Assembly (NCBI RefSeq): GCF_001577835.2
Contig: NC_029547.1
Location: 59,176,112 to 59,240,111, forward strand
Origin: Coturnix japonica
Lineage: Eukaryota > Chordata > Aves > Galliformes > Phasianidae
Length of the DNA stretch: 64,000 nt
Reading direction: 5' to 3'
Shown here in pieces: positions 1 through 12,160 of this stretch. The stretch's first letter is position 1. Each line of letters begins with the position of its first letter. The translations under genes and the position numbers were made by a program. Below the pieces are notes generated by a model. It had not been told where the DNA came from, searched no databases, and saw nothing but the letters and a program-made list of their open reading frames with translations.

Positions 1-1302
1 ATGAACTGTTCATCTATAACAATGGAACACTATTCTGCTAGCACGTATGTGACTGTGACTATGGTTAGTCTTGTCTGTTCAGCACTGGGGATGCATCATT
101 AATTCCTACTCCAGTACGAGCAGTCCCTCATTTCTATTTCATAATTAATCAGGCAAAAAACACACACTGCTCCCAAAGGTGCTAAGGGTGCTGCTGGCAG
201 TGATTACCTCTCAAGACCAAAACCTCCAACTGAAACACTATTTCATCTAATCCTGGAGCATGCTGAGATTTTGGAATAGAGAGTGCCAGGCACCTGGAAA
301 ACTCAGCACTTTATTCCATCAAGTTATCTTCATTTTAGACGTATTCCCTGAAAGACAAGAGCAGCACTTCCTCAAGCCTACTTTCCTCAGTTCTGTTTCA
401 GCTATTCTGAAACGGAGTTCTATTGCAACAGCTCTACAGACTTCCAATATGCAGTACATAATGTGCATAACATTCACTGCACGTAGGTTGTACTGCCCTA
501 TCAACAAAAACTGGACCAGTTTCCTGCCCTTACACTATTTCTATTTATGTATGCATTAGTGGAAGGACTGCCGCACAAGTTCGTAACTCCAAGTTAACAT
601 CTCTAAATAACTGCTGCATTTTGTTATTAATAAGAATTTTCTACAGAACTCTACATCTGTACTTCCTAGTACAATCTAAATGTTTTTAGACATGCAATCT
701 GAAAAAAATATAGTAACTTTGGCAAGCCACAGCACTGATGTTCTTTGAAGGGAGTTCGGTGGATCTTAGCAGTTTTGAATGACTCCATGTTGTTACTCTT
801 TCCCCATTTATCATGCATACGTACATACTGTCAAATAAGCTTACACTTTCACCCAAGCTACAGCTTTTTGCTGTAGGTGAGGACTGTATCATCAGTTTCA
901 GGAAGCCAAGACATACAAACAAGCATCTCCCACAGAGTTGTTACTTAACTCCAACCTCACAAAGTAGAGCTTATGCTGCGTCAAAGTAGATGTCACCTCA
1001 TCATCTATTTTCAGGAACTGGATACAAGGGTTTTGACTGGTACTCTCCGAAGGTGTGGTTCTGTTACCTAGTTTCCTCTGTACATGCCTCACATGCTAAA
1101 AGTGAAGCTAAAGCCAGAAAGCTGTAAAGCTGAAGAGCAGTAATCAAATGATAAGAAGTTACAGCATCTGAAGGTTAGCCAGGAGGTCAACAAACTTTAC
1201 AAGTTAATAGTAAAGTCTAACTATATTTCTTACAGATAACTAAATTTTAAGAGTAAAATTGTAATTATAATGAAGCTCTTAGATGAACCAAAGATAAAGC
1301 AC

Positions 1303-1334
1303 ATTTTTATTTTTATTTTATTTATTTATTTCTA
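1303..1334. repeat. TTTTA/TTTA simple repeat
   Basis: An imperfect run of TTTTA passing into TTTA units inside SVEP1 intron 1. It is a short microsatellite with no other content visible. Confidence 0.8.
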
Positions 1335-2065
1335 AAACCATACCTGCAATTAAATCCAGTTCCTGGAGCTTTAGAACAAAGATTATCACAGCAGAAACAC
1401 TGCCACTTTGGTCACTGAGAAAGATAACACAAACACTAGGCTCTCTTATACCAGCAAATGTATTTTACACTTGCTAGCTCACACGTTAAATGAAATCACA
1501 AACAAGGGTACAAAACCAGACACTGACAGTAGTTCAGCCCTCCTCATCATGGTATTGTCTCCTGTCTGATGTCTTTCCATGTACCCTGTAGGATTCATGT
1601 TTTACTTGCTGGGTGGAAATGACAAAGTTTGGTATGTAAGCATGGACACTTCTGACAAAGCGTAGAAATTTTCAAGAAACCTTTCTATAAACCACTTCTG
1701 GAGGGGATGCAAAACTGCAGAGCCAATGAGAACTCCTTTGTGAAGAAGATGCATATGGTGTGGCCATGCAACAGTCAGTGAAACTGAACAGTTCTGCGTT
1801 CACAGGATGTTAAATGTACTGTTTGCTGACACAGGTTCTTGAGCAGTAAATACAAGAACATCTAGTTCACATTCATTTACTACACCTTGCTTCCAGGTCA
1901 GCTGCTTGACTGCCCTGATAATCTTACAGAATTCACTTATCTCTTTTCCTTTGCCTCATTTTTTCATAAAAATGCCATAAACTTGAATTAATCACTTTAG
2001 GACTTACCCACCTGCATGAAGACTTGAGCTCTAGGATTATACTAGACATATATACTAGGCACTGC

Positions 2066-2156
2066 AGGACATGATTGGAGAGCATGGCAGTGATGGGTTG
2101 ATGGTTGGACTGGATGATCTTAGAGGTCTTTTCCAACCTTAATGACTCTATGATTA
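2066..2156 (+). mobile_element. CR1 LINE 3' fragment
   Basis: This is the typical CR1 3' end on the plus strand: a GGTTGGACTGGATGATCTTA core, then TCTTTTCCAACCTTAATGA, then a tail of the ATTCTATG type. Only the last 90 bases or so survive, so it is strongly 5'-truncated. Relative to SVEP1 it lies antisense in the intron. Confidence 0.9.
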
Positions 2157-3829
2157 TAACAATGTGCTTTCCTCCAGTTTGTTACAACAGTACTTAACTG
2201 ATACTATTTCTAGAAGTCTGTCATGGCTTGCAAACACTTCTAGTTTTTGAAAAAAAAAAAAAGCAGAAAATTCTGGTTTGAAACAGAAGAAAGCCCACAT
2301 TAAGGAATATGAATAAAACTGAGACATTTTAGGAAAGTGAAAGAAAAAAAATAATTACTATTTTAACAAAAGACAGTTAAAAAGAGAAGATGACAGTAAA
2401 AGAGTCCTTGGGGAACATCAATTTTGTTGTACTTAAAATACTTCTACAAATTTATTCCAGTAGTGGCATTTTAAACACAGAACAGTCAGTCATCTGAGGA
2501 GTCCTAGAAAGGAGAGTGTTCCCTGAGGCTGTAATTTGTTGTAGTTGAGGAAGACACACGGAACAAAACCACAGGACAGTATCTTCAACCAGAAGTCAGC
2601 TAACCAAGCAAAATCGAACCTAGTTAATCTAACACTGTCATATGAATATGGTTCTTCCCAAGTTCTTCTGAGACCAGAGTGTAAAATTACAGCAATGTTG
2701 CTATGCCCACATAGCTGTACTCACAAAACTAAATTGTAGGTTTCTGAACTGAATTTTTGTTTACTTTGTTTGAAATGAATGATTAGACAAGACTGTATCC
2801 AAGAAAACAAAAAACAGAAAGTGTTTGTTCAACTTAAGTTCTGTTCATGAGGGTATTTTTACCTTGAATCATTAACTTTTTGACACAGCATCCCTGAGAT
2901 GGATCTGCATCAAATCTTGATTCTACAATGAAAATCTATCACAGGGACGTGTCTTCCTAAAGGAGGTTTTCCATGTAAACTCTGAGCACACTGGAAAATG
3001 GTATTCTTGCCTCCTGCCAAACCTGAAGAGAGTATTGATATCAACTTCTTAAGCCCAACACTGATGTACATCTTGCAGTTTACTCATGGACTCCAAATGA
3101 GACTGCATAAGACATCTGAAGATAAATGCTATCAGTGCTTAACTACAGCTCACTACCAGAAATAAGACACGACAAAAGCCAAGTAGCAAGGAACTGCCAA
3201 GTCTCCTCTAGTAAAAAAAGAGCTTCCAGAGCAGACCGCCCATCCACAACCATCAACTGGGAAACTTCTCCAGCACTTGCAAGTGACAACACAACAAGCA
3301 CTGCCCCACCACTACTGTGCTATAGGACTGCCTACCACCACCACAAAGGATACCTGGACACACTTCTACCTATTGGTACATGACATGCCAGCCTGAGGGC
3401 AACTGTGCCAGTCATGAGCAATTAAAATAGTCACCTGGCGACAGCATGCAGATATCCCTGGCTGCTGACAGCTATTGCGGAACCACATCCCATTGCCAAG
3501 AAGCAAGGCACATGCCAAACTTGACTCATATATATGTCTATCTGTCACTTCTGAAATCAGGTCACTGCCTCCACGCTTCTTTTAAGTGCATTTCAGGCAT
3601 TTCCCTTCCAGTGCAGCAGAGAAAAGGGGAGCCAAAAGAACAGGTGGTATGAAACAACAGCAAGGAGTTGTGGTGACCAGACTACACCATATCTGCCACT
3701 ATCACACAGCCTGGTGCCCCTTAATACCTATGCCACAGGCAAGGTCAAACACCAGACCACCCCCACACAACCATCACAAACCACATCACCACATGAAGGA
3801 TCACACACATCATGAGCAGGGTCTGTTGA

Positions 3830-4056
3830 GGCAGGACAAGAGGAATGGGTTTCAAACTAAAAGAGAGCAGCTTCAGACTGGATATAATGAAGATAAAGGT
3901 GGTGAAGCAGTAAAACACTGTTCAAAGATTGAAAAAGTCGAGTGCTTGGAGGCATGGCTAGTCTCTGAGCACCTGATGGAGCTGCAGATGCCCCTGATTA
4001 CCAAGGGGGGTTGGACTCGATGCCCTTTGGGGTCCCTTCCAACTCCAACTGTGAGT
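3830..4056 (+). mobile_element. CR1 LINE 3' fragment, diverged
   Basis: A more diverged CR1 piece. It contains a degenerate block resembling the GGCTTCAAACTGAAAGAG part of the CR1 ORF2 end, then GGTTGGACTCGATGCCCTTT and GGTCCCTTCCAACTCCAACT at the 3' end. It differs in sequence from the other CR1 tails in the window, so it probably belongs to another subfamily. It ends about 210 bases inside intron 1 from the SVEP1 exon 1 donor. Confidence 0.85.
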
Positions 4057-4266
4057 CCACCATCACTCCACTACTACCTCCACTCACCCCGCACCACAGG
4101 GAAGGCTCTGACACACAAACACCAAACACAGGTTCAAAACGGACCGCACACCATACGAAGGACCGACCCCTCATACCACACCACCTTGGCACGGAGGACC
4201 AACCCCACTCCCTCCTCCTCTCCACACGACGGCTCGCACCCACGACGCCCGCACGCCGCCGCTCAC

Positions 4267-4773
4267 CGCCGCCTGCTGGAAGGCGCCCTTGGTGTAGGTG
4301 CCGCCGCCTCGGTACGCGATGGCGGGGATCTCCCGGCCCAGCAGGGCGCACTTGTGCTGCTGGGGCCGCCGCCGCGAGATGTAATCCACGCGCGGCACCA
4401 CGTTGCTGCGCGAGGAGAAGGTGACGATGGCGACGCGCGTGGCCGCGGGCACCACGGGGAAGTCGGAGAGCAGTTTCTTGACGAAGCGCAGCTCGCTGAG
4501 GAAGTTGGCCGGCCCCACGCTCGACGACTCGTCCACAAGGAACACCAGCTCCAGCCGCCCGCTACGCGCCCGCAGCCGCCGCACCTGGCGTTTGAAGGCG
4601 CGGCCCAGCTTCTCCACTTTGCTCTCCGTCGTGTCCGGCAGCGGCGGCGCCGGGGCGGGCGAGGCGAGGGCGGGCGAAGCGAGGGCCGCCGCCCGACCCT
4701 GCGGCGCCGACAGCGCCAGGGACAGCGGCAGGGACAGTCCCCCCCAGCAACACAGAGCCACCAGGGGCCACAT
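4267..4773 (-). CDS. SVEP1: SVEP1 exon 1: signal peptide and N-terminal half of the vWA domain (partial gene)
   Basis: SVEP1 (polydom) is a very large secreted extracellular-matrix protein built from vWA, EGF, sushi and pentraxin modules. It binds integrin alpha9beta1 and acts in vessel and lymphatic development (family knowledge). Seen here are 169 codons starting at the ATG at 4773 and ending in phase 0. Residues 1-25 are a hydrophobic signal peptide beginning MWPLVALCC. Residues 26-48 are an Ala/Ser/Pro linker and 49-73 are basic. From about residue 75 a vWA domain starts: [10 protein letters not shown] carries the metal-site motif DxSxS (D81, S83, S85), and GGGTYT supplies the expected threonine, T159. 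The exon stops after GAFQQAA, at the point where the mammalian exon ends, against a consensus donor GTGAGC (4266-4261). The match to mammalian SVEP1 as I remember it is close in VVPRVDYIS and [14 protein letters not shown]. The rest of the gene lies left of the window. Confidence 0.95.
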
Positions 4774-4802
4774 CGCGGGACGGCGGCGGCTGCCGGCTGC
4801 TC

Positions 4803-4817
4803 CTCGCCCCCTGGCGC
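4803..4817 (-). promoter_or_regulatory. CTCF-like motif in the SVEP1 5' leader
   Basis: Read on the minus strand, this gives GCGCCAGGGGGCGAG. It contains the CCAGGGGGCG core of the CTCF consensus, about 30-45 bases upstream of the SVEP1 start codon. The motif match is seen directly. Actual binding is inference, and the sequence is also GC-rich enough for a partial chance match. Confidence 0.45.
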
Positions 4818-6361
4818 CCCACCTCCCGCCTCCGCGCTCCCTGCCGCCGGCCCCCTCAGGTACCCGCGCCCTTTAATCCCCCCGCGGGCCGTGCCGCAGA
4901 CGCCTCCCCCGCGGCGGAGGTGCCCGCCCCGCTCTCGGCCCCTCGCCGCTCGGGAGCGACACCCCCGGCTCCCTCCCCGCCCCGCCGGCCCTCCCCCGCC
5001 GCCCCGGCCCGCCCCGATGTGTCCCGGCGGCGGGGTGGGGAGGGACCGGAGCCTCGGGGGTGGCCGGCGACCCGCGGCCCCCAGGCAGAGCTCGTTCTGC
5101 ACGCCGCCACGGAGGTGCGGCTACCTAAGCTCATTTCACTCTCTAATTTGTTATTAACCATCGCTCTAGCTGGTCAGCTCCGTTTCATGCAGTAACTCAG
5201 CCTCAGGAAAATCCACTTGGAGCTCACTGATCAGCCAGGTAAACCTGTTGATTGCAGCTCGCCTCTGTATTTCTTCTTCATTTCCCAGCCCTTCTCTTCT
5301 CTGTTTACTTTTGTTGCCATTTAGCAGTGCCGTGGCATACACGCTGGTACATTTGCAAGTCAAACCTCACATTTATGTTTAATGGAATTACTTAGTCCTG
5401 ATGGAAAATCCAGTGCTGCTCCTTTGACTTTCCAGCAGTACTCAAATTCCTCTACAGCTGACAAGGGACTACGGGAGAGGAGATACCATTTAATTACTGA
5501 AATGATGCATTTGATGTGTGGTTCCAACATATATCAATTACTTTGCAAAAATACATTTCTTAGGTGAAATTTTGCCACACTGTACTTGAAACGGGGATAG
5601 CACTCACTCTCAGGGAGGTGTATGTGGAGTAGTTTTGATACTGAGATGTATGCTACTGATGAATCAGTTTGTCTTGCTTATGTCACAGTGACCCGTTTCA
5701 ACATTGGGATGCTTGGCTTCGATCTGGTAATGGCAGACAACATTTTGCCTTGAAAGGGGCATTTGGGAACTTCTACCACATTCGCCTCCCCCAGCAAATT
5801 GATTTGCTCCATTAACCTTTGAGGGATGAAAGAAGTGGTGCCTCAGTTGCATTCCCTGCAGGCTGAGTAACGATACTGCTGTACCTTGAAGCATTCTTCA
5901 TCTGCAATACATGCAGAACCCAGAATGGGAAGCTATAGCCAAAAAGAGAAGGTGAAAGTGGATGAAATGAGTGGTTTCTACAAGGTGCTCCTAGGGGAAA
6001 GTGAATCGTTGCAGTTATGACGTGTTCCCATTACTCTGAATGTTCAGGTCACAATCAAGATGCAATTTTCTCTAGGCCAGTTTGGTTTGTTGGCAAGGTA
6101 ACTGTCAGTTCCCTTGTTTTCCCCCATGTCTTTGTAACAATAGTCAGATTCGAATTTTTAATGAATTTGTAGGATGCAGAAGAAGAGGAAAGGAGGATGA
6201 ACTGGAAACACTTTTAGCAAAGGAAGAACACTTCGTGCTGGTGGCCATTTTTCCTATGCACCATCTGTACTGCTAGCGTGAGAGACGGCAACCAGGTAGA
6301 ACTAACTTTGAAAATACTGCAATTAATTTCAGTATTAGCTATCTAGCCCCCACCCCCCAAA

Positions 6362-6390
6362 ATAAACAAACAAACAAACAAACAAAAAAA
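6362..6390. repeat. CAAA microsatellite
   Basis: About five AAAC units followed by an A run, just after a short C-rich stretch. Confidence 0.85.
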
Positions 6391-9300
6391 CAGGGTACTT
6401 ATATATCAGCACTTGATACACACATAATTTGTGAAATGCTCATTCTCATAGGTCACACAAGCCCTGCATCTTGTACTGAGTCTCTTTTTATATGTAAGGG
6501 AAGCAAAGTGAAGTCATCAGTTAAAGATGTAAACACATTAGTCACATAGTCAGTTCAAAGCAAAAATGAGTAAACAGGTGAACTGCAAAGCTCTGACTGG
6601 ATGCAAGACTGAGACCCTCTCATGGTACTGACGCAAAAATTGAAGTGTGTAGTGTAAGTTTCCTTTAGATTTGTGGTTAATTAAATTGTGAAAGACTTCA
6701 AAAAGAATTGGTGACCTGTAATGAGTAAAAAATCTTCGCTTATGTGTTCTCCCACATGTATGGTGCAGGTAATTCCCTTTAAAATCACTGGGACTCAACC
6801 TTGTGATGCAGAGAGGAGGCACTAAATAAAGCATTATGTGATACCGTGAAGCATTAACATTTGTAATAAACACAGTCTGGGTGTATGGGGGAGAGAGTGA
6901 GGACAGTGTCCGAAGTATTCTAATGTGTTCATGTTGTGATTTGAGCTGAAAGAACTAGAGAATAATTTCTGGAATAAACTGAATTTTAAAAATCTTAGAT
7001 TCAGGCTCCTTCTCTCAGGAAGGCGTTTTATCCAGAGGATTCTGCTTACAAAATAAAAGGTGTCTTGTCAGTGATGGAGGAGGAGGTTGTGTGCATGTGA
7101 GCAGTAGAATTGTGCTCACTGTATGTTCACTAAGCTTTTCTGAAAGCACAGTTTCCAGTGGAAATCTCTGTTGTAATGAAATTGCCTTCTCCAAGCCTGT
7201 CTGCCAGTTCTTTACAAATCCTTTCCATGTTGATATGCTTAAGCCCTCTGCTTTTGATGGTCTTTTCCCTGTTGTATTCATGCATATTATTTGTGCTTTG
7301 GTTCATGCTGATCTGTAGCAGATGGGGAAGGAGAGAGCAGGAGGAATTTTTTCCCACTTTGAGTGTCCCTGAAAGTCAAAATGTCTGCCTTGGACTTCGC
7401 TACTAGAATAGATAATACCAGTTCCACGTGGCCTGTGGTGACAGAGTGCACAAGAAGGTGGCGTTGGGCTGTGACTCTATTCCATTTCAAAACAGCAGGT
7501 AACAAAAAAACACTAGATCTTGTGAATAAAGTGCTGTCGTCATGTGATAAAAGAGAGCTGACTTCCTGACAGGGGCTGTTTAAGAGCAGAACTTCAGCTA
7601 CTTTTACAATCACATTCCCTATCTCTTTAATTATCTTATTAAAATCCACAGACTTCACAAATTCCAGTAATTCTTTACTGTCTCCCATCAAGATCATATG
7701 GTCATTTAGCGGCACCCTGATTACTAAACAAAAGGGAAATCTATACCCCCAGTTAAAAGTCCTTCTGCAAACAAGCAGTCTGAGGACTGCTGTCCTTTAG
7801 CCAAATAGCTTTTTGGTTGAATTACTCAATGAAACGTGGCCAACCATCTTTCCAAATATGGAGAAGGAAAGCATTATATTCCTCCCCCTTCAAGTTCCCC
7901 CAAATGCAGCTGGACAAAATACGTCCCTGTGCTCAACCCACGCAGAATTTATGCCTGCAGAGGCAATGCTGCAGTATTAAATACCCTACAATTTTTGGAA
8001 AAATGCAGGTCAGTTTTGTTTCTACTGTGAAGATGTTCTGTTAGTGGCTTTGTGCTGTGGCGAAAACTCAGCTGCAACTGAAACATTACGCCCTTCAAAG
8101 GAACTTTGCAGTGTTCTAAATTGTAGAAGCTAGAGCTAAAATGACGGTTTTTGAGAAGAAATAAGAACCTGATGTTACTTCAGCTTTTTTTTCAGTCTCC
8201 CTTTGTGCTCACCAGAGCATCCATCTGGGGAAACCTCACACAATACAGAGCTAGCAGAGCCAGACATCCTTCCTTACGGATGAAAAGCCATAGGCAAGGC
8301 ACAGGATTAATCTGCACTGGCCACTTCCCTTGTGGATATCAGACAGTGTTTCATCTAGGGGTGCTGAAAATTCTGCATGAGGAGCAAAGCTAGCAGGAAT
8401 AGACTTTAAGAAATGGGAACTTGCATTCTTACAAACTGCCTTTGAAATCTGCCTACTGGGGATCTATTAACACTGTAATAGGGAAGAAGTGCCCTGAAGG
8501 CAGTCACTGGTGTGTGGAATCCAAAGTCTTCCTGGAAAGGAGTTGGAAGAGGAAGGAGCTGTGGGAAGTCGCTTCTTCCTCCTGTAGCTGAGAGAGAAGG
8601 GCTGAGAGGACAGGTCCAGCCCAAGTGCTGGAGGGTGAATTTTCTCCTCAGCCCTAAAATACTCTCCTTCCAGAGCAGCACTGCTGCCAATGGCTTACCT
8701 ACATACAGCCTGCTGCCTCCAAACTATGACAAAGAGCAGGACCAACCCTTGAGAGCTCTCCACTCTGGATTGTATTGCTGGAACACATTGATTCAGCAGT
8801 TTCTAATCATTGGGTATATATATATATAATCTAAGCAGCAGTGGTGAAAGGAGTACAAAGGAGAGATCAGGATGTATTTTACATTTAAAACTGAGGTATT
8901 GAGGCTAGGCAATACATGTCTCAGTAATAGATATTGAGTGATTTTTTTGACATTTAGGTATTGGCTTTTCTTGGCTCAAGCAGAATATGAAGCAACTTGC
9001 TTGGAGGAAGTTAACAATTCTTCTGTGAAAGTAATAGTGCTCTTTAAAAGAGATCACTGTTAAATTATCACTTATCATTAAATAAAGCTAGGATAGATAC
9101 ATACTTTGGAATTCTTTCAAATACCAAAAATTCACTGGCGTTAATTATTTTAAGATGAATTGTTCAGGACTAGAAACTTGAAGTTCAGACTTCCCACATA
9201 AATTGTTTAAACACACACAAATTGAGAGCAGTCAGTTTTGATTTATGCGTGCAAATCCCATTGACACCTCTGGGAGTTCTGACACAGACTGAAGAGAGTA

Positions 9301-9612
9301 CACGGCCCTTAAATGAGGGCAAAGTGTCTGTCCACATGACTTTGGAAAAAGATTATTACGTAGGAGGGGAAGAGTCAGTCTGCCAAAAGTTTCTGCTTTC
9401 AGGCAGAGGTCTGTAAAGGGGATGGGTGTTTCAGTCTTCAGCAGAGCAAACAAGCACTTGAACGATCCAGGCAATGGGTTATTAGTTCAAGCTATAAAAA
9501 AAGAAAAACAAGATTCATATTGCTTTGCAGTATTCAGACAATGAATTTCATCTTCACTTGTAGACAAGCCCAATGCACACTAAGAATATAATATGACTAG
9601 CTTCCAAGATTT

Positions 9613-9635
9613 AAAAAAAAAAAAAAAAAAAAAAA
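9613..9635. repeat. A homopolymer, 23 bases
   Basis: An uninterrupted A run. I looked for a retroposed copy ending here but recognised none upstream on the plus strand. Confidence 0.9.
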
Positions 9636-9975
9636 GGTAGGCAAAATTAAAACATCTGCTAGTCTTTGTTTGCACAGCAGATGTTGAATATGCTTTTAGG
9701 CTAAGCTCATGAGACTTCACAAAACATGCTGTGCCTGTTAAGCACAAAGTCCCGACATTCATGCCAAAGTGACTCTATTTTAGCAAATACTGTACCCCAA
9801 AGTATGGATTGCATGATTTTTGTAAAGATCCAGGCAAAAACTAAGTAAGAGAAAACTATGAAAGGCATCTCCGGTCATAAAAGACAGGTTCAGATGCAGG
9901 AAAACTGAAGGCTTTGACAGTGCAGCAGGATGGAAGATCCAGGCAAAGTCTGTAGCATTACATCTATTCAGGATT

Positions 9976-10000
9976 TTATTATTATTATTATTATTATTAT
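9976..10000. repeat. TTA microsatellite
   Basis: About eight consecutive TTA units. Confidence 0.9.
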
Positions 10001-12054
10001 TCCAAAATAAGTTAACACCTTTAAAATGCTGTTTTGGTCGATGGGCTCTTCCAGGTTGCATTATCTTGTTGCAAAATATGATCTTGAAACACAAAAGCAC
10101 TGGCAAACTTATACTCCACTTACTTAAAGTGCGCAGTTACTGCTTGAACGCTTCATGTGGTATTCATTCCCCACTAACCCAGTGAGGTAGGACTTTGCTG
10201 TAGAAGAATCAGAATACATTTCTATTTTCTCTTCTCCAAAGGATTTATGTTCTGTTATTTCCAGCAATACCAAAGATTGAGACTCAAGGAGAAAAGACTT
10301 GGAGCGCATGGAACAGTTCTTTTCTACCAAAACTGAAACTCCCAAGTTAAGAATTGTAACTTTTCTCTGTGGGCAAGAAAGGACTAAAGTCCCCAGGGCT
10401 ATTGCTTCCTCATTAAAGTTTGTATGACTTTTATCATTACCCAGGAAGATTAAAGTTGTCATGATGTTTTGGTATTCTTGAAAATACCTCTCTCAGACAA
10501 GAAGTGATTCTAGCCTGGAAAAATGATTAACTGGAAAGTGATATGATTGATAGGCAAAATAATACAGTAGATAGGAAATCATGAGAAAATCAGAGACAAT
10601 GAATATGAAGCAATTCCAATAACGCTTCGTATGCAAAGATTAAGTGTCATTATGTGAAAATGTCAAGGATGTGATACAGAAGGAGATGCTACATGCAACA
10701 GTGTATACCTAAGTAACCAAACTCCAAGCCATGTAATGCACTGGACACCAAAACTGTATGCTTAGAAGAGCAGTTATTTAAATAATTTAAGGTTTACAAT
10801 TTAATTATTATTTAATCATTTAAAGTTATTAGTGGAATAAAAATCTATCCAAAGCTTTACAGTTGTGCAAATGTATCAGTTCCATCTCTGAAATCTTCAA
10901 ATTGTATATCCTAGATTTTGATATAGAGTTAACGATGCTTGCTGGGATTCTGATTGCTTCCTAAAATGTGGTATTGGAAGAGAGGATTCAAAAGTAGGTA
11001 GAACCTTAGTTCAGCCTGACATGGTTCATGCTGAACCCCAGTTTCCCTCAAAATGAGATTTTGTGTGCATATTACTCAAAGTATTATTTTGAAATCAAGC
11101 CAGACCAAGGATGAAGACATGAAAGTAGAAATTAGGATGAAGATCCCTCAAAACCACAGTGCCAGGGGTGGGAAAATAAACAAAGTTGAAAAGGGAATGT
11201 GAGTCTACAGAGAAAAAAAAAGAAAAAAGAAAGAAGAAAAAAAGTGTGAGTAATCAACACTGAAGCTCAGTGAAGCTAAAGGGGGAGAAGAAAAATACTG
11301 AAATGAAAGCCAGAGCAGTGGCAAAGTCCAATTATCTCTTTATGTGTTAATGGAGACAGTACTGGGATATCCCAGCCAGCAGTTATGTCACAATGCTGAG
11401 ACAGCTGGGACAGCATCCGCCTCCCTTCTCTCCTCATCTGGACATCTGCTTCATCCTCTCTGTCCTAACAGGAGGTATTCCTCACTCCTCAAGAGTTTAC
11501 AAAACCTTGGTTGAACTTACACAGCCCGCTTTCAGCAGCCTATCAGGAGTGAAGACAAACAGAAAGGAGGACACATTGTGTCTTGGGTTGAGCTCACTCG
11601 CCCACTTGAAATCGCACTTTGAATGTGTATGTGTTTGTGGCAGTTAAACCAGGGAGGTAAGTGAGCTTAGCGCTTGTTTTAGAAGTCTGATCCATTTGGT
11701 TCTTGTGACTTTGTTTCTGGTTGAAGTGACCTTTAAGGTATGTCCTCTTACTGTTCCCAGTTCTGAGTGTCTCCGCTGTCTGATTAACAAAAGCTGAATA
11801 ATACTAAAATTTCAGCCAAAAGCCAGAACAGAACAAAACAAAACCCAACAAACATCATCAGGATGTTCCAACTGAAGCTGAATGTTCTGGGCTTAATCCT
11901 TCCATCCATATTCAGGCATAACTCCCAGCCATTTCTGATGGGAATTTTGCCAGAGCAAGAGCTAAGGAAGAGACCCCTACATTTGATTTACTTCCAGTTG
12001 TATCAGTGAATCAGTACTGTGTGACCACAAAGGAGATGGAATCTACAAGGAAGC

Positions 12055-12160
12055 AGAGAATCTCACAATCGTGTGGATCTAAAGGCACCTCTGGAAACCA
12101 TATAGTCCAATACCCCCTGCTAAAGCAGGTTTGCTATACTAGGAAACTGTAAGCGAACAC
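12055..12160 (-). mobile_element. CR1 LINE 3' fragment, diverged
   Basis: The pieces AAAGGCACCTCTGGAAACCA, TAGTCCAATACCCCCTGC and TAAAGCAGG match the antisense view of a CR1 3' end (GGCACCTCTGGAGATCATCT type). The flanking AATCTCACAATC looks like a worn tail. It is short and degraded, so the boundaries are approximate. Confidence 0.7.

Larger units (their letters stand above)
1..4266 (-). other. SVEP1: SVEP1 intron 1 (5' part, runs off the window)
   Basis: This stretch lies downstream of the SVEP1 exon 1 donor on the minus strand, so it is the beginning of intron 1. Exon 2 should continue the vWA domain after QQAA, and I could not find it here, so it lies left of the window. The interval holds two plus-oriented CR1 fragments (2066-2156 and 3830-4056) and an A/T simple repeat near 1303. 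The rest is unremarkable AT-leaning sequence in which I see no gene. Several short open frames are present but have no recognisable domains. Confidence 0.85.
4190..5110. promoter_or_regulatory. SVEP1: CpG island and SVEP1 promoter / 5' leader
   Basis: GC content and CpG density rise sharply between about 4190 and 5110 and fall away on both sides, which is the usual signature of a vertebrate CpG-island promoter. Exon 1 of SVEP1 sits inside it. Several CCGCCCC/GGGGCGG boxes fit Sp1-type sites. On the minus strand an ATTAAAG box lies at 4877-4871 and could act as a weak TATA element with initiation near 4840-4850, but this is inference. Long open frames on both strands here come from the lack of AT-rich stop codons and are not genes. 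Confidence 0.8.
5111..12054. other. Intergenic, no gene recognised
   Basis: This is AT-leaning sequence between SVEP1 and MUSK. I see only simple repeats: CAAA units at 6362-6390, TA at 8814-8829, a 23-base A run at 9613-9635, TTA at 9976-10000 and a purine-rich A/G tract at 11211-11245. The longest open frame (minus, 7287-7715, 142 codons) has no recognisable domain and is within what chance would give. Confidence 0.7.

Noticed and set aside
4263-5102. 279-codon minus-strand open frame overlapping SVEP1 exon 1
   Set aside because: It is another frame of the same GC-rich DNA, and the true frame encodes the signal peptide and vWA domain.
3586-5157. 523-codon plus-strand open frame
   Set aside because: It runs antisense through the SVEP1 CpG island. 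The translation is His/Pro/Arg low-complexity sequence with no domain, and the frame is open only because GC-rich DNA lacks stop codons.
7015-7715. Cluster of overlapping minus-strand open frames, the longest 142 codons
   Set aside because: No recognisable domain, the three frames overlap one another, and a few frames of this length are expected by chance over 43 kb.
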